A stretch of DNA of 64,000 nt from JACRLW01 sp046349595 (GCA_046349595.1 JAXMCA010000001.1:1736001-1800000); one strand, 5' to 3'. Positions 16,556 through 24,828 are shown, counted from the first letter of the stretch. Notes: a model not told the origin generated them from the letters alone. Numbers and translations: made by a program.

Positions 16556-18349
16556 ATGGCATCCTGGCAACGCACGCATGACTGTGGCGAGCTCCGCGCG
16601 ACGAACATCGGCGCGACCGTCGTCCTCAATGGCTGGATCGAGAACCACCGCCACCACGGTGCGCTGCTGTTCGTCGATCTGCGCGACCGCTACGGCATCA
16701 CCCAGGTGGTGTTCCAGCAGGAGTTCAGCCCCGCGCTGTTCGAACGCGCGCGCAAGCTCGGACAGGAGGACGTCCTGTCGGTGCAGGGTGTCGTGGCGCG
16801 GCGCGAGAAGGCCAACGCCGAACGCGCGACCGGCGAGATCGAGATCCTGGTCCGCGAGCTGACCGTGCTGTCGGAGGCGGAGCCGCCGCCCTTCGAGGTG
16901 CTGGACGTGCCGGAGGCCAACGAGGAGCTGCGCATGCGCTACCGCTACCTCGACCTGCGGCGACGTCCGCTGCAGCAGGCGATGATCAAGCGCGCGCGCT
17001 TCGTCACGGCGATCCGCAACTTCCTCGCGGCGAACAACTTCCTCGACATCGAGACGCCGATCCTCACCAAGAGCACGCCGGAGGGAGCGCGCGACTACCT
17101 GGTGCCCAGTCGCGTGAACCCGGGGACCTTCTACGCGCTCCCGCAGAGCCCGCAGATCTTCAAGCAGCTCTGCATGGTCGCGGGGCTCGATCGCTACTAC
17201 CAGATCGCGCGCTGCTTCCGCGACGAGGACCTGCGCGCCGACCGCCAGCCGGAGTTCACGCAGATCGACCTCGAGATGTCCTTCGTCGAGGAGAAGGACG
17301 TGATCGCGATGGTCGAGGCCATGGTCGTGCACGGCTTCCGCGAAGGCCTCGGGATCGAACTTCCCCAGCCCTTCCCGCGCTTCGACTTCGTCGAGGCCAT
17401 GGAGACCTACGGCTGCGACAAGCCGGACCTGCGCTTCGACATGAAGCTGATCGACGTGAGCGCGATCGCGTCGCGTTGCGACTTCAAGGTGTTCCGCGGC
17501 GCGATCGAGGCCGGCGGCATCGTCAAGGGCATCTGTGCGAAGGGAGCGGCCGAGAAGTTCTCGCGCAAGGCGATCGACGAGCTGACGGCCTTCGTCGGCG
17601 GACTCGGTGCGAAGGGGCTCGCCTGGGCCAAGGTCACCGCGAACGGTGTCGAGGGTTCGATCGCGAAGTTCTTCGAGGGCGACAAGGGCAAGGAGCTGTG
17701 CGCGACCATGGGCGCGTCGGCGGGAGACCTCCTGCTGTTCGTCGCGGACCAGAAGAAGGTCGTGCACAAGGCGCTCGGCGACCTGCGCTTGAAGGTCGGC
17801 GGCATGCTCGGCCTGCGCGATCCGAAGGTGTTCCGCTGCTGCTGGGTGCTGAACTTCCCGATGTTCGAGTGGAACGAGGACCATGCGCGCTGGCAGTTCG
17901 CGCACAACCCGTTCTCGGCCCCGGTCGACTGGGACATCACCGACTTCTCGCAGGGAACCGCCGACATCCGCAGCCGCGCCTACGACTTCGTGATGAACGG
18001 CTGGGAACTCGGCTCGGGCAGCATCCGCATCCACCGGCCCGCGCTGCAGGCCAAGGTCTTCGAATTCCTCGGCATCACCCCGGAGCAGCAGCGGGCGAAC
18101 TTCGGCTTCCTGCTCGATTCGTACCGCTACGGAGGTCCGCCGCACGGCGGCATCGCGCTCGGCGTGGACCGCCTGATCACGCTCGGTCTCGGCATGGATT
18201 CGATCCGCGACGTGATCGCCTTCCCGAAGACCGCGAGTGCGACCGACCTGATGTCCGACGCGCCGAGCGAGGTCGCCGCGGCGCAGCTCGACGAATTGCG
18301 CATCCGCAGCACGGTCGTGCGCGACGCCGAGGGGAGGATCGTGCGGTGA
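16556..18349 (+). CDS. aspS: Aspartyl-tRNA synthetase, bacterial type (possibly non-discriminating)
   Basis: 597-residue class II synthetase that charges tRNA-Asp in the cytoplasm. Visible parts are the N-terminal anticodon-binding OB fold (GWIENHRHHGALLFVDLRDR), motif 1 region (FLDIETPILTKSTPEGARDYLVP), motif 2 (CFRDEDLRADRQPEFTQID), the bacterial GAD insertion domain (about 290-420), and motif 3 (GGIALGVDRLI). The histidine in RHHG aligns with H31 of Pseudomonas aeruginosa AspRS, a residue tied to acceptance of tRNA-Asn; discriminating E. coli AspRS has Leu there. This hints at a non-discriminating enzyme that would need GatCAB. Start ATG 16556. Confidence 0.96.
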   Translation: MASWQRTHDCGELRATNIGATVVLNGWIENHRHHGALLFVDLRDRYGITQVVFQQEFSPALFERARKLGQEDVLSVQGVVARREKANAERATGEIEILVRELTVLSEAEPPPFEVLDVPEANEELRMRYRYLDLRRRPLQQAMIKRARFVTAIRNFLAANNFLDIETPILTKSTPEGARDYLVPSRVNPGTFYALPQSPQIFKQLCMVAGLDRYYQIARCFRDEDLRADRQPEFTQIDLEMSFVEEKDVIAMVEAMVVHGFREGLGIELPQPFPRFDFVEAMETYGCDKPDLRFDMKLIDVSAIASRCDFKVFRGAIEAGGIVKGICAKGAAEKFSRKAIDELTAFVGGLGAKGLAWAKVTANGVEGSIAKFFEGDKGKELCATMGASAGDLLLFVADQKKVVHKALGDLRLKVGGMLGLRDPKVFRCCWVLNFPMFEWNEDHARWQFAHNPFSAPVDWDITDFSQGTADIRSRAYDFVMNGWELGSGSIRIHRPALQAKVFEFLGITPEQQRANFGFLLDSYRYGGPPHGGIALGVDRLITLGLGMDSIRDVIAFPKTASATDLMSDAPSEVAAAQLDELRIRSTVVRDAEGRIVR

Positions 18350-18984
18350 TGCGTCGGGTGTCCGCCGCGCTGATCGGTTTCGCCTGCGCCGCGTGTTCGA
18401 GTCATCCGGCACCTCTCCCGCCAGGGCCGGGCGTGGTCGCCTTCGACCGGTCGCCGCCCGAGGGCGTCGCGGTGGTGGATCGACCCGAGTGGAAGGTCGG
18501 TGATCGCTTCGTGTTCCGACGCGGCGGCGAGCAGCGCATCGAAGTGCGCGTGCAGTCCGTCGACGAGCGGCAGATCGTGCTGGTCGACGAGTTGACCGGC
18601 GCGCTCAATCGCATCGACCGTGACTACGGTTCGCTGTCGCTCGACCTCGAGAACGGCGAGAGCATCACCAGGTGGGATCCGGTCGACGCGCGCTTCTCGT
18701 GGCCGCTCTGGGTCGGCAAGCGGTGGAGCTGCCGCTATGTCGTCCGTGAGGACGGCGCCGACATGCCGATCCGCTCCGAATACCAGTGCGATGCCCGGGA
18801 GACCATCACGGTGCCTGCGGGCGAGTTCGAGACGCTGCGCATCTGGCGTCGCTCGCGTCCGCTGGCGGACGGGCAGTGGCTCGATCGCACCGACGTGTAC
18901 TGGTACGCGCCGTCGGTCGGGCAGGTGGTGCGCCGCCTCGATGCGACCGTGCTCACCGAGCTCGAGGGAGTGCAGCGCCAGTAG
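18349..18984 (+). CDS. Putative lipoprotein of unknown function
   Basis: 211 residues starting MRRVSAALIGFACAACSS, a lipoprotein-type signal with Cys at positions 13 and 16; neither fits the lipobox perfectly, but the Ser-Ser after the second Cys is typical. The mature part is a soluble, beta-rich domain with many Trp, Arg and Asp (WKVGDRFVFRRGG, RWDPVDARFSWPLWVGKRW), reminiscent of DUF3108-like periplasmic proteins that start with a VGDxWxY motif; I cannot place it firmly. The ATG shares one base with the aspS stop (TGATG), so it is co-translated with aspS, probably a chance neighbourhood functionally. Confidence 0.75.
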   Translation: MRRVSAALIGFACAACSSHPAPLPPGPGVVAFDRSPPEGVAVVDRPEWKVGDRFVFRRGGEQRIEVRVQSVDERQIVLVDELTGALNRIDRDYGSLSLDLENGESITRWDPVDARFSWPLWVGKRWSCRYVVREDGADMPIRSEYQCDARETITVPAGEFETLRIWRRSRPLADGQWLDRTDVYWYAPSVGQVVRRLDATVLTELEGVQRQ

Positions 18985-18999
18985 GGTCGGTACATGCAG

Positions 19000-19029
19000 C
19001 GGGGTGCGCAGGCGAACCCGCGCACCCCG
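19000..19029. terminator. Bidirectional hairpin between convergent genes
   Basis: CGGGGTGCGC (19000-19009) pairs perfectly with GCGCACCCCG (19020-19029) around a 10-base loop, just after the stop of the aspS-linked lipoprotein gene (18984) and just after the stop of the convergent DUF3332 gene (19060). A 10-bp GC stem in this position is a good candidate for a shared terminator; no T-tract follows on either strand. Confidence 0.55.
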
Positions 19030-19059
19030 TTGCGAGCAGGATCTCGCGATCCGCGGCGA

Positions 19060-19410
19060 TCAGTTGCCGCCGTCGATCTTGAGGAACTTGCCGTCGTCGC
19101 GAAGCAAGCTGCCCATCGAGCGCTTGCTGGCGATCTCCTTGTGACGGAAGCCCGCACCACCCTGGCCGCCGAAGGCGTCGTTGAGCCAGAAGGCGTAGGC
19201 GTCGGTGATGAAGAAGTCGCCGATGGCGGCACCGAAGCGCGCGAGCGGGATGACCGGGATGATCATCAGGACGGCGTTCAGCCACGGGCTGTCGACGTAG
19301 ACCTTCTGGTCCCAGTCGTCGACGGTGCGCTGCAACTGGTGCGGGCCGGAGTAGCAGCCGCCGAGCGTGAAGCTCGCGGCGAGAAGGGCTGCGATTGCGA
19401 TCTTGCGCAT
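19060..19410 (-). CDS. DUF3332 family lipoprotein
   Basis: 116-residue protein with a clear lipoprotein signal (LAASFTLGGC, lipobox LGGC with Cys at residue 19). The mature part contains one hydrophobic stretch (PWLNAVLMIIPVIPLARFGAAI) flanked by VDDWDQKVYVDSPW and FFITDAYAFWLND, the arrangement of the DUF3332 family, whose role is unknown. It shares the DFF(I/T) motif and a hydrophobic core with the PEGA lipoprotein at 20392-20826 (WTIGDFFTPFAV). It is preceded by its own promoter (19480-19508) and a folded leader, with AGGA before the ATG. Confidence 0.8.
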   Translation of the reverse strand: MRKIAIAALLAASFTLGGCYSGPHQLQRTVDDWDQKVYVDSPWLNAVLMIIPVIPLARFGAAIGDFFITDAYAFWLNDAFGGQGGAGFRHKEIASKRSMGSLLRDDGKFLKIDGGN

Positions 19411-19431
19411 GGATTCTTCCTAGGGAGTGAC

Positions 19432-19473
19432 GGCGGTGGGCGATCCCTCGGGATCGTTCGCGAAACCACCGCC
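19432..19473 (-). promoter_or_regulatory. Structured 5' leader of the DUF3332 gene
   Basis: On the minus strand the 42 bases from 19473 to 19432 begin with GGCGGTGG and end with CCACCGCC, a perfect 8-bp stem. Inside are a 6-bp hairpin (CGATCC/GGATCG around CGAG) and a TTCGCGAA palindrome. The element starts where the promoter at 19480-19508 predicts transcription to begin. It could be a cis-regulatory leader or a stability element. No known riboswitch motif recognised. Confidence 0.4.
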
Positions 19474-19479
19474 ACGCGG

Positions 19480-19508
19480 AAGCTAGCCGGGCGCCTGGGT
19501 CGAAGCAA
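19480..19508 (-). promoter_or_regulatory. Predicted sigma-70-type promoter of the DUF3332 gene
   Basis: On the minus strand TTGCTT (19508-19503), a 17-base spacer and TAGCTT (19485-19480) match the -35/-10 consensus with ideal spacing. Predicted transcript start is near 19473, giving a leader of about 64 bases before the ATG at 19410. Confidence 0.55.
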
Positions 19509-19530
19509 AGCATCGATCGCGTTCCCGAGC

Positions 19531-19806
19531 GTGGATAAGGTTCGACCCGTGGCTGCGTCGCAACACAACCCGCGTACTGCGCGTGACCCGCGATCGGGTG
19601 ACGTCGCCCGCACCGAGCGCGGTCTGGTCGGCTTCTACTCCGCGTGCACCGTGTTCGGTGTCGCGGTGACGATCAGCGCGGTGGTCTGGATCGTGTTTCC
19701 GGAGATCGAGGAACTGCAGGTCCTGGCGTGGATCGCGCTCGCGATCGCGGCGGTCTCCGCGGTGGCGACCTGGCATTACCTCGCCGTGATGCGCAGCGAG
19801 CGTTGA
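19531..19806 (+). CDS. Small two-helix membrane protein, unknown
   Basis: 91 residues from a GTG at 19531 (a second GTG at 19549 is also possible). A basic N-terminus (RTARDPRSGDVARTERG) precedes two membrane helices, about residues 33-53 (VGFYSACTVFGVAVTISAVVWIV) and 63-83. No family recognised. It lies divergently from the DUF3332 gene and its stop is directly followed by the convergent GmhB-type gene. The coding call rests on the two clean hydrophobic helices; the start is uncertain. Confidence 0.5.
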   Translation: MDKVRPVAASQHNPRTARDPRSGDVARTERGLVGFYSACTVFGVAVTISAVVWIVFPEIEELQVLAWIALAIAAVSAVATWHYLAVMRSER

Positions 19807-19807
19807 C

Positions 19808-20395
19808 TCAGTCCGTCGGCGGCATCCCCAGAACGATGCGCGCGGCGGCCTTCAGGTCCGGCGCGACCGCGTCGGGGGCGCGCCCGAGGGAACGGAGTTC
19901 GCGGAGCCCGTCCTCGGGAGGCTTGCCGCTGCAGACCAGGATGCCGCGCACCGGCTCGGGCGCCGCGAGCAGGTCGCGCGCGCTGTCGCCGATCACCCAG
20001 GAGCCCTCGAAGGCGAGGCCGAGGATCGCGGCTGCATCATGGAACAGTCCGCTCGCCGGTTTCCGACAGGTGCAGGTGCGCGTGTACGGGCCGGAACCCT
20101 CGCTGGGGTGATGTGGACAGTGGAAGAACGCGTCGATGCAGCCACCGAGCTGCCGCTGCAACTCGTCATGAATGCCGGAAAGCGTGATCTCGTCGAGGAG
20201 GCCACGGGCGATGCCCGACTGGTTGGTGACCACGACGAGGGCGAATCCGGCGGCGCGGAGCGCCTCGAGTGCCTCGCGCACTCCGGGTAGCACCTCGATG
20301 TCCTGCGCGCGACGGCAGAAGTCGCGCTCCACATGCAGCGTGCCGTCGCGATCCAGGAAGACCGCGCGCCGCAGGGCCGCGGGGCGCCTGCTCAC
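19808..20395 (-). CDS. HAD-IIIA phosphatase, GmhB-type (heptose-1,7-bisphosphate 7-phosphatase-like)
   Basis: 195-residue HAD phosphatase. Motif I AVFLDRDGT (nucleophile Asp), motif II VVVTNQSGIARG, the zinc-site residues CPHHP and CTCRKP, and motif III/IV in VIGDSARDLLAA are all intact, matching GmhB, which removes the 7-phosphate in ADP-heptose synthesis; related enzymes act on histidinol phosphate. The start is a GTG at 20395 overlapping the upstream lipoprotein stop by 4 bases (GTGA). Compare the second HAD-IIIA protein at 42051-42647, which has lost the nucleophile and half of the zinc site. Confidence 0.85.
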   Translation of the reverse strand: MSRRPAALRRAVFLDRDGTLHVERDFCRRAQDIEVLPGVREALEALRAAGFALVVVTNQSGIARGLLDEITLSGIHDELQRQLGGCIDAFFHCPHHPSEGSGPYTRTCTCRKPASGLFHDAAAILGLAFEGSWVIGDSARDLLAAPEPVRGILVCSGKPPEDGLRELRSLGRAPDAVAPDLKAAARIVLGMPPTD

Positions 20396-20826
20396 TGGTC
20401 GCCGGCGAGAGCGGAGTGCACCGGCGCGTCCTGCGGCGGGTGGAGGACGACGTGCAACGACTGGGGCACGTACTCGTAGCGGACGGCGAAGGGCGTGAAG
20501 AAATCGCCGATCGTCCACCACAGCGGGAAGTCGATCGCACGGAGGTCGGGGCCGTCGACCCAGCGAGAGGTGTAGGCCTGTGTGTAGTGGACGACGACGC
20601 GCGTCTCCTCGGCGTAGCCCTTCTTGCGCAGCGTGATCTTGTGATCGCTCCCCAGATAGCCGCCGAGGTCGAGCTTGCTCGGGGTGGTGGAGCCGGTCGC
20701 GGTGCCGTCGACCAGGATCTCCGCCCCGGCGGGTTGGCTGGTCACGAGCACATGCGGATCGCCCCCGAACCAGGTGCAGGCGCCCGTGCACAGGCAGAGC
20801 AGGAGGGTCGTCCAACCACGCATCAT
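20392..20826 (-). CDS. PEGA-domain lipoprotein
   Basis: 144 residues beginning MMRGWTTLLLCLCTGAC, a lipoprotein signal with Cys in TGAC. The next 45 residues form a PEGA-type beta domain (VLVTSQPAGAEILVDG then a small-residue turn and KITLRKKGY), found in bacterial surface lipoproteins. The C-terminal part has a hydrophobic stretch (FPLWWTIGDFFTPFAVRYEY) resembling the DUF3332 protein nearby. ATGs at 20832, 20826 and 20823 compete; a TAGCAT -10-like hexamer at 20831-20836 lies so close that 20826 or 20823 is the likely start of a leaderless message. Coupled to the downstream GmhB-type gene by GTGA. Confidence 0.8.
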   Translation of the reverse strand: MMRGWTTLLLCLCTGACTWFGGDPHVLVTSQPAGAEILVDGTATGSTTPSKLDLGGYLGSDHKITLRKKGYAEETRVVVHYTQAYTSRWVDGPDLRAIDFPLWWTIGDFFTPFAVRYEYVPQSLHVVLHPPQDAPVHSALAGDQ

Positions 20827-20895
20827 GGGCATGCTATCGGCAGGGGGCGGCGGAGGAACCAATCGCCTGTCCACCCGGCTCGCGCGAAAGCAAGG

Positions 20896-20925
20896 TTGCC
20901 CAGACCCCGTCGCCGTGCCTACGAT
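20896..20925 (+). promoter_or_regulatory. Predicted sigma-70-type promoter of the SH3-like gene
   Basis: TTGCCC (20896-20901), an 18-base spacer and TACGAT (20920-20925) precede the gene starting at 20986, giving a leader of roughly 54 bases that ends in a strong GGGAGG ribosome site. Confidence 0.45.
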
Positions 20926-20985
20926 TCCCCCGGATCAGACGATCGCGCGACGGCAGCGCGTGATCGCGGCTTTCTGGGAGGTTCG

Positions 20986-22089
20986 ATGACGAGTTCCATG
21001 CGGGTCGCTGCGGCGACCCTGTTCCTGGTGTTTCCCCTGCTCGCGCAGGATCAACCGGCCACTCCGGCCGCCCAAGTGACCCTCGGTCGCATCGAGCGCG
21101 CGGCTACGACGTTGCGCTGCTGGCCGACGGCGCATTCGCCCGTCTACGACGAGTCGCTCGGTGAAGGCGATGTGGTCGAGTTGACCGGCGAAGAGCAGGA
21201 CGGCTTCAAGGCCGTGCGCCTGCCGCTCGGCGTCGCCGGCTTCGTGCACAAGGACTTCGTCGAGATCGGCGACGCGGGCGTCGTGCGCAGCAAGGGCAAG
21301 CGGGTCGCCTTCCGCTACCGCACCAACTCGCGCGAAGCGCCGGTGCGCTTCGTCGACGAGGGAACCGAGTTCCGCTTGCTCGCCGAGGACGGCGATTGGA
21401 TCCGCGTGCGTCTGCAGGGTCAGCCGGCCTGGTTGCCCGGCGATGCGGTCGTGGCCTTCAGTGGCAACGAGACCGTCGACGCCGCGTGGCAGAGTCTGAA
21501 GGAACGCCAACAGCAAGCGGTCGATGCGGCCGCGCAGACGCGCCAGGCCCGCGCTGCGGCGGCAGGCGCGCTCGAGGAGTCACGGAAGAAGCTCGCGGCG
21601 CTCGGCGAGAGCATGAAGAAGGAGATGCTGCGACCGAGTGCGGAGCAGGACTTCGCGGCGCTCCAGGCCGACCTGCAGAAGGTGGCCGAAGGACTGCCGG
21701 CGGACAGCCCGGAGCGGCGCGATGCCGAGCGCATGGTCGGGGAGATCGAGCGGCAGGTGCGCGCGCTCGAGATGATGCGCATCGTCAACGAGACGCCTCG
21801 CCCGAGCCCTTCTGTCGAATCGCGTCCGGCGCCCGAGAACGACCCGCTCGCCGGTGCCGAGGTCGGTTGGCTCCGCGTCAGCCGTCCCCTGTTCGGCGCG
21901 CCGACCGTCCAGATCGAGAAGGGTGGCCAGGTGCTGTTCGAACTCAAGTGCACCAGTGGTCGCTATGCGCTCGACGTGTTCGAGAACATGGAGGTCGCGG
22001 TCCGCGGACAGCAGGCTCGACCCGGCATCGACAGCCTGCGTACCCTCGACGTGAGCAAGCTCGAAGTGCTCGGACGCGCGCGCCGCTGA
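20986..22089 (+). CDS. Secreted protein with bacterial SH3-like domains and a coiled coil
   Basis: 367 residues. Signal peptide at 1-21 (TLFLVFPLLAQ). Residues about 30-90 (CWPTAHSPVYDESLGEGDVVELTGEEQDGFKAVRLPLGVAGFVHKDFVEI) have the SH3b pattern of a strand, a hydrophilic loop and a G-(F/W)-V-(H/L) strand, and a second similar unit follows (about 105-155, ending QPAWLPGDAVV). A helical Ala/Gln/Glu/Lys-rich coiled coil spans about 160-270, then a small C-terminal domain. SH3b domains often bind peptidoglycan, so a periplasmic cell-wall role is plausible. GGGAGG precedes the ATG and fixes the start. Confidence 0.8.
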   Translation: MTSSMRVAAATLFLVFPLLAQDQPATPAAQVTLGRIERAATTLRCWPTAHSPVYDESLGEGDVVELTGEEQDGFKAVRLPLGVAGFVHKDFVEIGDAGVVRSKGKRVAFRYRTNSREAPVRFVDEGTEFRLLAEDGDWIRVRLQGQPAWLPGDAVVAFSGNETVDAAWQSLKERQQQAVDAAAQTRQARAAAAGALEESRKKLAALGESMKKEMLRPSAEQDFAALQADLQKVAEGLPADSPERRDAERMVGEIERQVRALEMMRIVNETPRPSPSVESRPAPENDPLAGAEVGWLRVSRPLFGAPTVQIEKGGQVLFELKCTSGRYALDVFENMEVAVRGQQARPGIDSLRTLDVSKLEVLGRARR

Positions 22090-22137
22090 AGCTCCGGTGC
22101 CAGGGGGCGGTGGCGCAGGCCTCCGTCCCCGCGGCCG

Positions 22138-23742
22138 ATGGTGGGCTATCCTTCCCCGTCCTCGTGGAAGGGGGCCGCCATCCGCACCGCATCGATCCAC
22201 GCCGTCTCGCTGCTCTGCCTGATCGCCGCGACCTTGTCGGCGCAGGCCCCGGTTCCGGCCGGTGAGCGGGTCGGCGCGCCGGCGACGAGCGCACGCGAAC
22301 TGGTGCGCCTGGGCAGCGAAGCCCTCGACCGTGAGGACGCGGTCGAGGCGTTGCGCTCCTTCCGTGACGCCTGGCATTGCGATCCCGCCGATCTCCAGGC
22401 CCTGGTCGGCGTGGGACGGGCACAGCTCCAGCTCGGTCGCGCGACCGACGCGCTCGCCACCGCGCGCGAAGCCCTCGGTCGCGACCCGCAGGACGAAGGA
22501 GCGCTTGCATTGTCGGTGCGCGCGCTGATCCGCCTGCGGGACTTCGACGGAGCGCTGCGGGCGTCGTCCCAGTCCGTCGAATCGGGCCATGCCGGAGCGA
22601 GCCTGATGGCCGCACACGGCTCCGCGCTCTACCGCGTCCAGCGCAACGAGGAGGCGGCGCAGGCCTACCGTCGGGTCGTCGAACTCGATCCGCTCTCCGA
22701 AGAGGCTCATGCCCGACTCGGTTCCGGGCTGACCGCGCCGTGCACCTTCACTCCGACGGCCCGCCTGCGCCAGGCGATCCTCGCGATGCGCGAGGCCCGC
22801 CTCGACGATGCCCTCGAGGAACTCCGGGCCGAACTCGCCGAGACCCCCGATCAGCCGGTGGTGCATCGCCTGATCGGCGAGGTGCTGTTCCAGCAGCGCG
22901 CGAGTCGTTCGATCGTGGAGACGGCTGCCTGCTTCGCGACCGTGCGCCGCCTCGGTCAACCTGCGGCGATCGATCCGGTCCTCGCGTCGGACTTCGTCCC
23001 GGCCTTCGCGGAACTCGGTGCGTCGCGGCGCGAAGTCGTGACGCGCACGCTCGCGACCTTCGAACCGTACCTCGCCGCCCTGATCAGCAAGGGCGCGCGC
23101 CACGACTTCCTGCTCGAAGAGGAGCGGACGACGGACGATCCCGCGCGAGCGTCGCTGCGCGGCAAGCGCACCTTCGACGGCCGCGTCTGGGACGACGTGC
23201 GAGGCATCGGTGGGCTGCGCGCGGCGACCGGCATCGAAGCGCTCGACGAGGCTGCGCTGTGCGGATTCGACACCTTCGCGCACGAGGTCGCGCACCAGGT
23301 CCATCTGCACGTGCTGCGCGACAAGCCGGTGTTCGCGAGGATCCGCGAGCTGTACCGCCACGCGATCGACGGCGATCGGGTGCTCGACTACTACGCGGCG
23401 AGCAACTGGGCCGAGTACTTCGGGCAGGGTGTCGAGGCCTTCGTCTCGCTGGCCAAGCGTCCCGAGCCCGAGGCGACCCATGCGCACACCCGATTCGAAC
23501 TGATGCGCGTCGACCCGGAGTTGCACACCTTGATCGCAGGGCTTGTCGCGTTCGACCCGCTCGGGCCCACCTCCGATCGTGCACGCCGCGCGGAACTGCT
23601 GCGGGCCGCGATCGACGCGGCGCTCCTGATGGGGCGGACCGACGATGCCGCGACGGCGACCGAGTTGCTCGACGAGCCCTCCGAGCGCGTGGCCCTGCGC
23701 GCGAGGATCCGCGGAGTGGCCGCGATGATCGACGGGCACTGA
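22138..23742 (+). CDS. Exported TPR protein with lethal-factor-type (M34/ATLF-like) metallopeptidase domain
   Basis: Up to 534 residues: an export signal (about 19-36, ending LSAQAP), tetratricopeptide-like repeats (about 45-215, for example DPQDEGALALSVRALIRLRDFDGAL), and a C-terminal zinc peptidase domain with HEVAH at 382-386 and, 40 residues on, DYYAASNWAEYF, in which E426 would be the third ligand and a Tyr lies 7 residues before it. That HExxH plus Tyr-x6-Glu spacing is the pattern of the anthrax lethal factor family. The start is unclear: ATG 22138 precedes a TATCCT -10-like motif, and the best ribosome site (AAGGGGG) stands before an ATC codon that would give a perfect signal peptide. 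Confidence 0.8.
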   Translation: MVGYPSPSSWKGAAIRTASIHAVSLLCLIAATLSAQAPVPAGERVGAPATSARELVRLGSEALDREDAVEALRSFRDAWHCDPADLQALVGVGRAQLQLGRATDALATAREALGRDPQDEGALALSVRALIRLRDFDGALRASSQSVESGHAGASLMAAHGSALYRVQRNEEAAQAYRRVVELDPLSEEAHARLGSGLTAPCTFTPTARLRQAILAMREARLDDALEELRAELAETPDQPVVHRLIGEVLFQQRASRSIVETAACFATVRRLGQPAAIDPVLASDFVPAFAELGASRREVVTRTLATFEPYLAALISKGARHDFLLEEERTTDDPARASLRGKRTFDGRVWDDVRGIGGLRAATGIEALDEAALCGFDTFAHEVAHQVHLHVLRDKPVFARIRELYRHAIDGDRVLDYYAASNWAEYFGQGVEAFVSLAKRPEPEATHAHTRFELMRVDPELHTLIAGLVAFDPLGPTSDRARRAELLRAAIDAALLMGRTDDAATATELLDEPSERVALRARIRGVAAMIDGH

Positions 23743-23760
23743 CCGCTTGCGGAGCGTCGC

Positions 23761-24828
23761 GTGGGCGATGACGCTGCGCGCGTGCTCGCAGTCACCTTCC
23801 AGGGCGTGCGCGAAGTGCGCGTCGTCGACGTGGCGTCTCCGCGGCTCGAGGATCCGCGCGATGCGATCGTCCGCGTCACCTCCGCCGCGATCTGCGGTTC
23901 GGACCTCCACCCGTACCGCGGCCACGAGGTCGGACTCGATCGCGGGACGGTGCTCGGTCACGAGTTCGTCGGCGAGATCGTCGCGGTCGGTGCTGCGGTG
24001 AGCAGCCCGCGAGTCGGACAGCGCGTCGCTTCACCCTTCTCGACTTCCTGCGGCGACTGCTTCTTCTGTCGTTCGGGACTGCCCTGCCGGTGCACAAAGG
24101 GCGCGCTGTTCGGTTGGGTGGCCGACGGACGCGGACTGCACGGCGCACAGGCCGGCTTCGTGCGCGTACCGCTCGCCGAGAGCACGCTGGTCCCGATCCC
24201 CGATGGGGTGGGTGACGAGCTGGCCCTGCTCGCCGGCGACGTGCTCGCGACCGGCAGCTTCGGAGTGGAACTGCTTGGGACAGTGCGCGGGTCGAGCGTC
24301 GCCGTGATCGGCGTCGGACCGGTCGGCGCGTGTGCGATCTGGGCGGCGTCGCGCGCCGGCGCCGCGGTGGTGTTCGCGGTGGATCGCGACGACCGACGGC
24401 TGGAACTCGCCCGCGCCTACGGAGCCGTCGCGATCGATGCGCACAAGGGCGATCCCGCCTCGGCGATCCGTCGCGCGACCGACGGGCGAGGGGTCGACGG
24501 CGTCGTCGAGGCCGTGGGATCCCCGGCGGCGACGCGGACCGCCTTCGACAGCCTGCGCTTCGGCGGGACGCTCGCCGCAGTCGGTGTCCACACCGAGGCC
24601 GTGCTCGCGATCTCGCCGGTCGAGGCCTATGACCGCAACCTGACCTATCGCGCCGGGCGTTGTCCGGCGCGGCGTTTCGTCGGCGATCTGCTGGAGACCC
24701 TGCGCCACGAAGGGCGCGAACTGGCCGGGCTCTTCTCGCACCGCATGACGATCGAGAACGCGGCCGAGGGCTATCGGATGTTCGATGAACGCCGCGACGG
24801 CTGCACGAAGGTCCTTCTGACCCCATGA
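23761..24828 (+). CDS. Zinc-dependent alcohol dehydrogenase (MDR superfamily)
   Basis: 355-residue medium-chain dehydrogenase. Catalytic zinc ligands are Cys in AAICGSDLH, His-Glu in LGHEFVGEI, and the structural zinc loop shows SCGDCFFCRSGLPCRC. The Rossmann fold has VAVIGVGPVGACAIW with an acidic VDRDDRR at the end of the second strand, suggesting NAD rather than NADP. The subfamily resembles the glutathione-independent formaldehyde or threonine dehydrogenase-like zinc enzymes, but the substrate cannot be read from sequence. GTG start 18 bases after the metallopeptidase gene, with GGAG upstream. Confidence 0.88.
   Translation: MGDDAARVLAVTFQGVREVRVVDVASPRLEDPRDAIVRVTSAAICGSDLHPYRGHEVGLDRGTVLGHEFVGEIVAVGAAVSSPRVGQRVASPFSTSCGDCFFCRSGLPCRCTKGALFGWVADGRGLHGAQAGFVRVPLAESTLVPIPDGVGDELALLAGDVLATGSFGVELLGTVRGSSVAVIGVGPVGACAIWAASRAGAAVVFAVDRDDRRLELARAYGAVAIDAHKGDPASAIRRATDGRGVDGVVEAVGSPAATRTAFDSLRFGGTLAAVGVHTEAVLAISPVEAYDRNLTYRAGRCPARRFVGDLLETLRHEGRELAGLFSHRMTIENAAEGYRMFDERRDGCTKVLLTP

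Noticed and set aside
19533..19541. TTATCCAC (minus strand) as a DnaA box and possible replication origin
   Set aside because: A single isolated 8-base match, no cluster, no AT-rich element and no dnaA/dnaN/gyrB neighbours.
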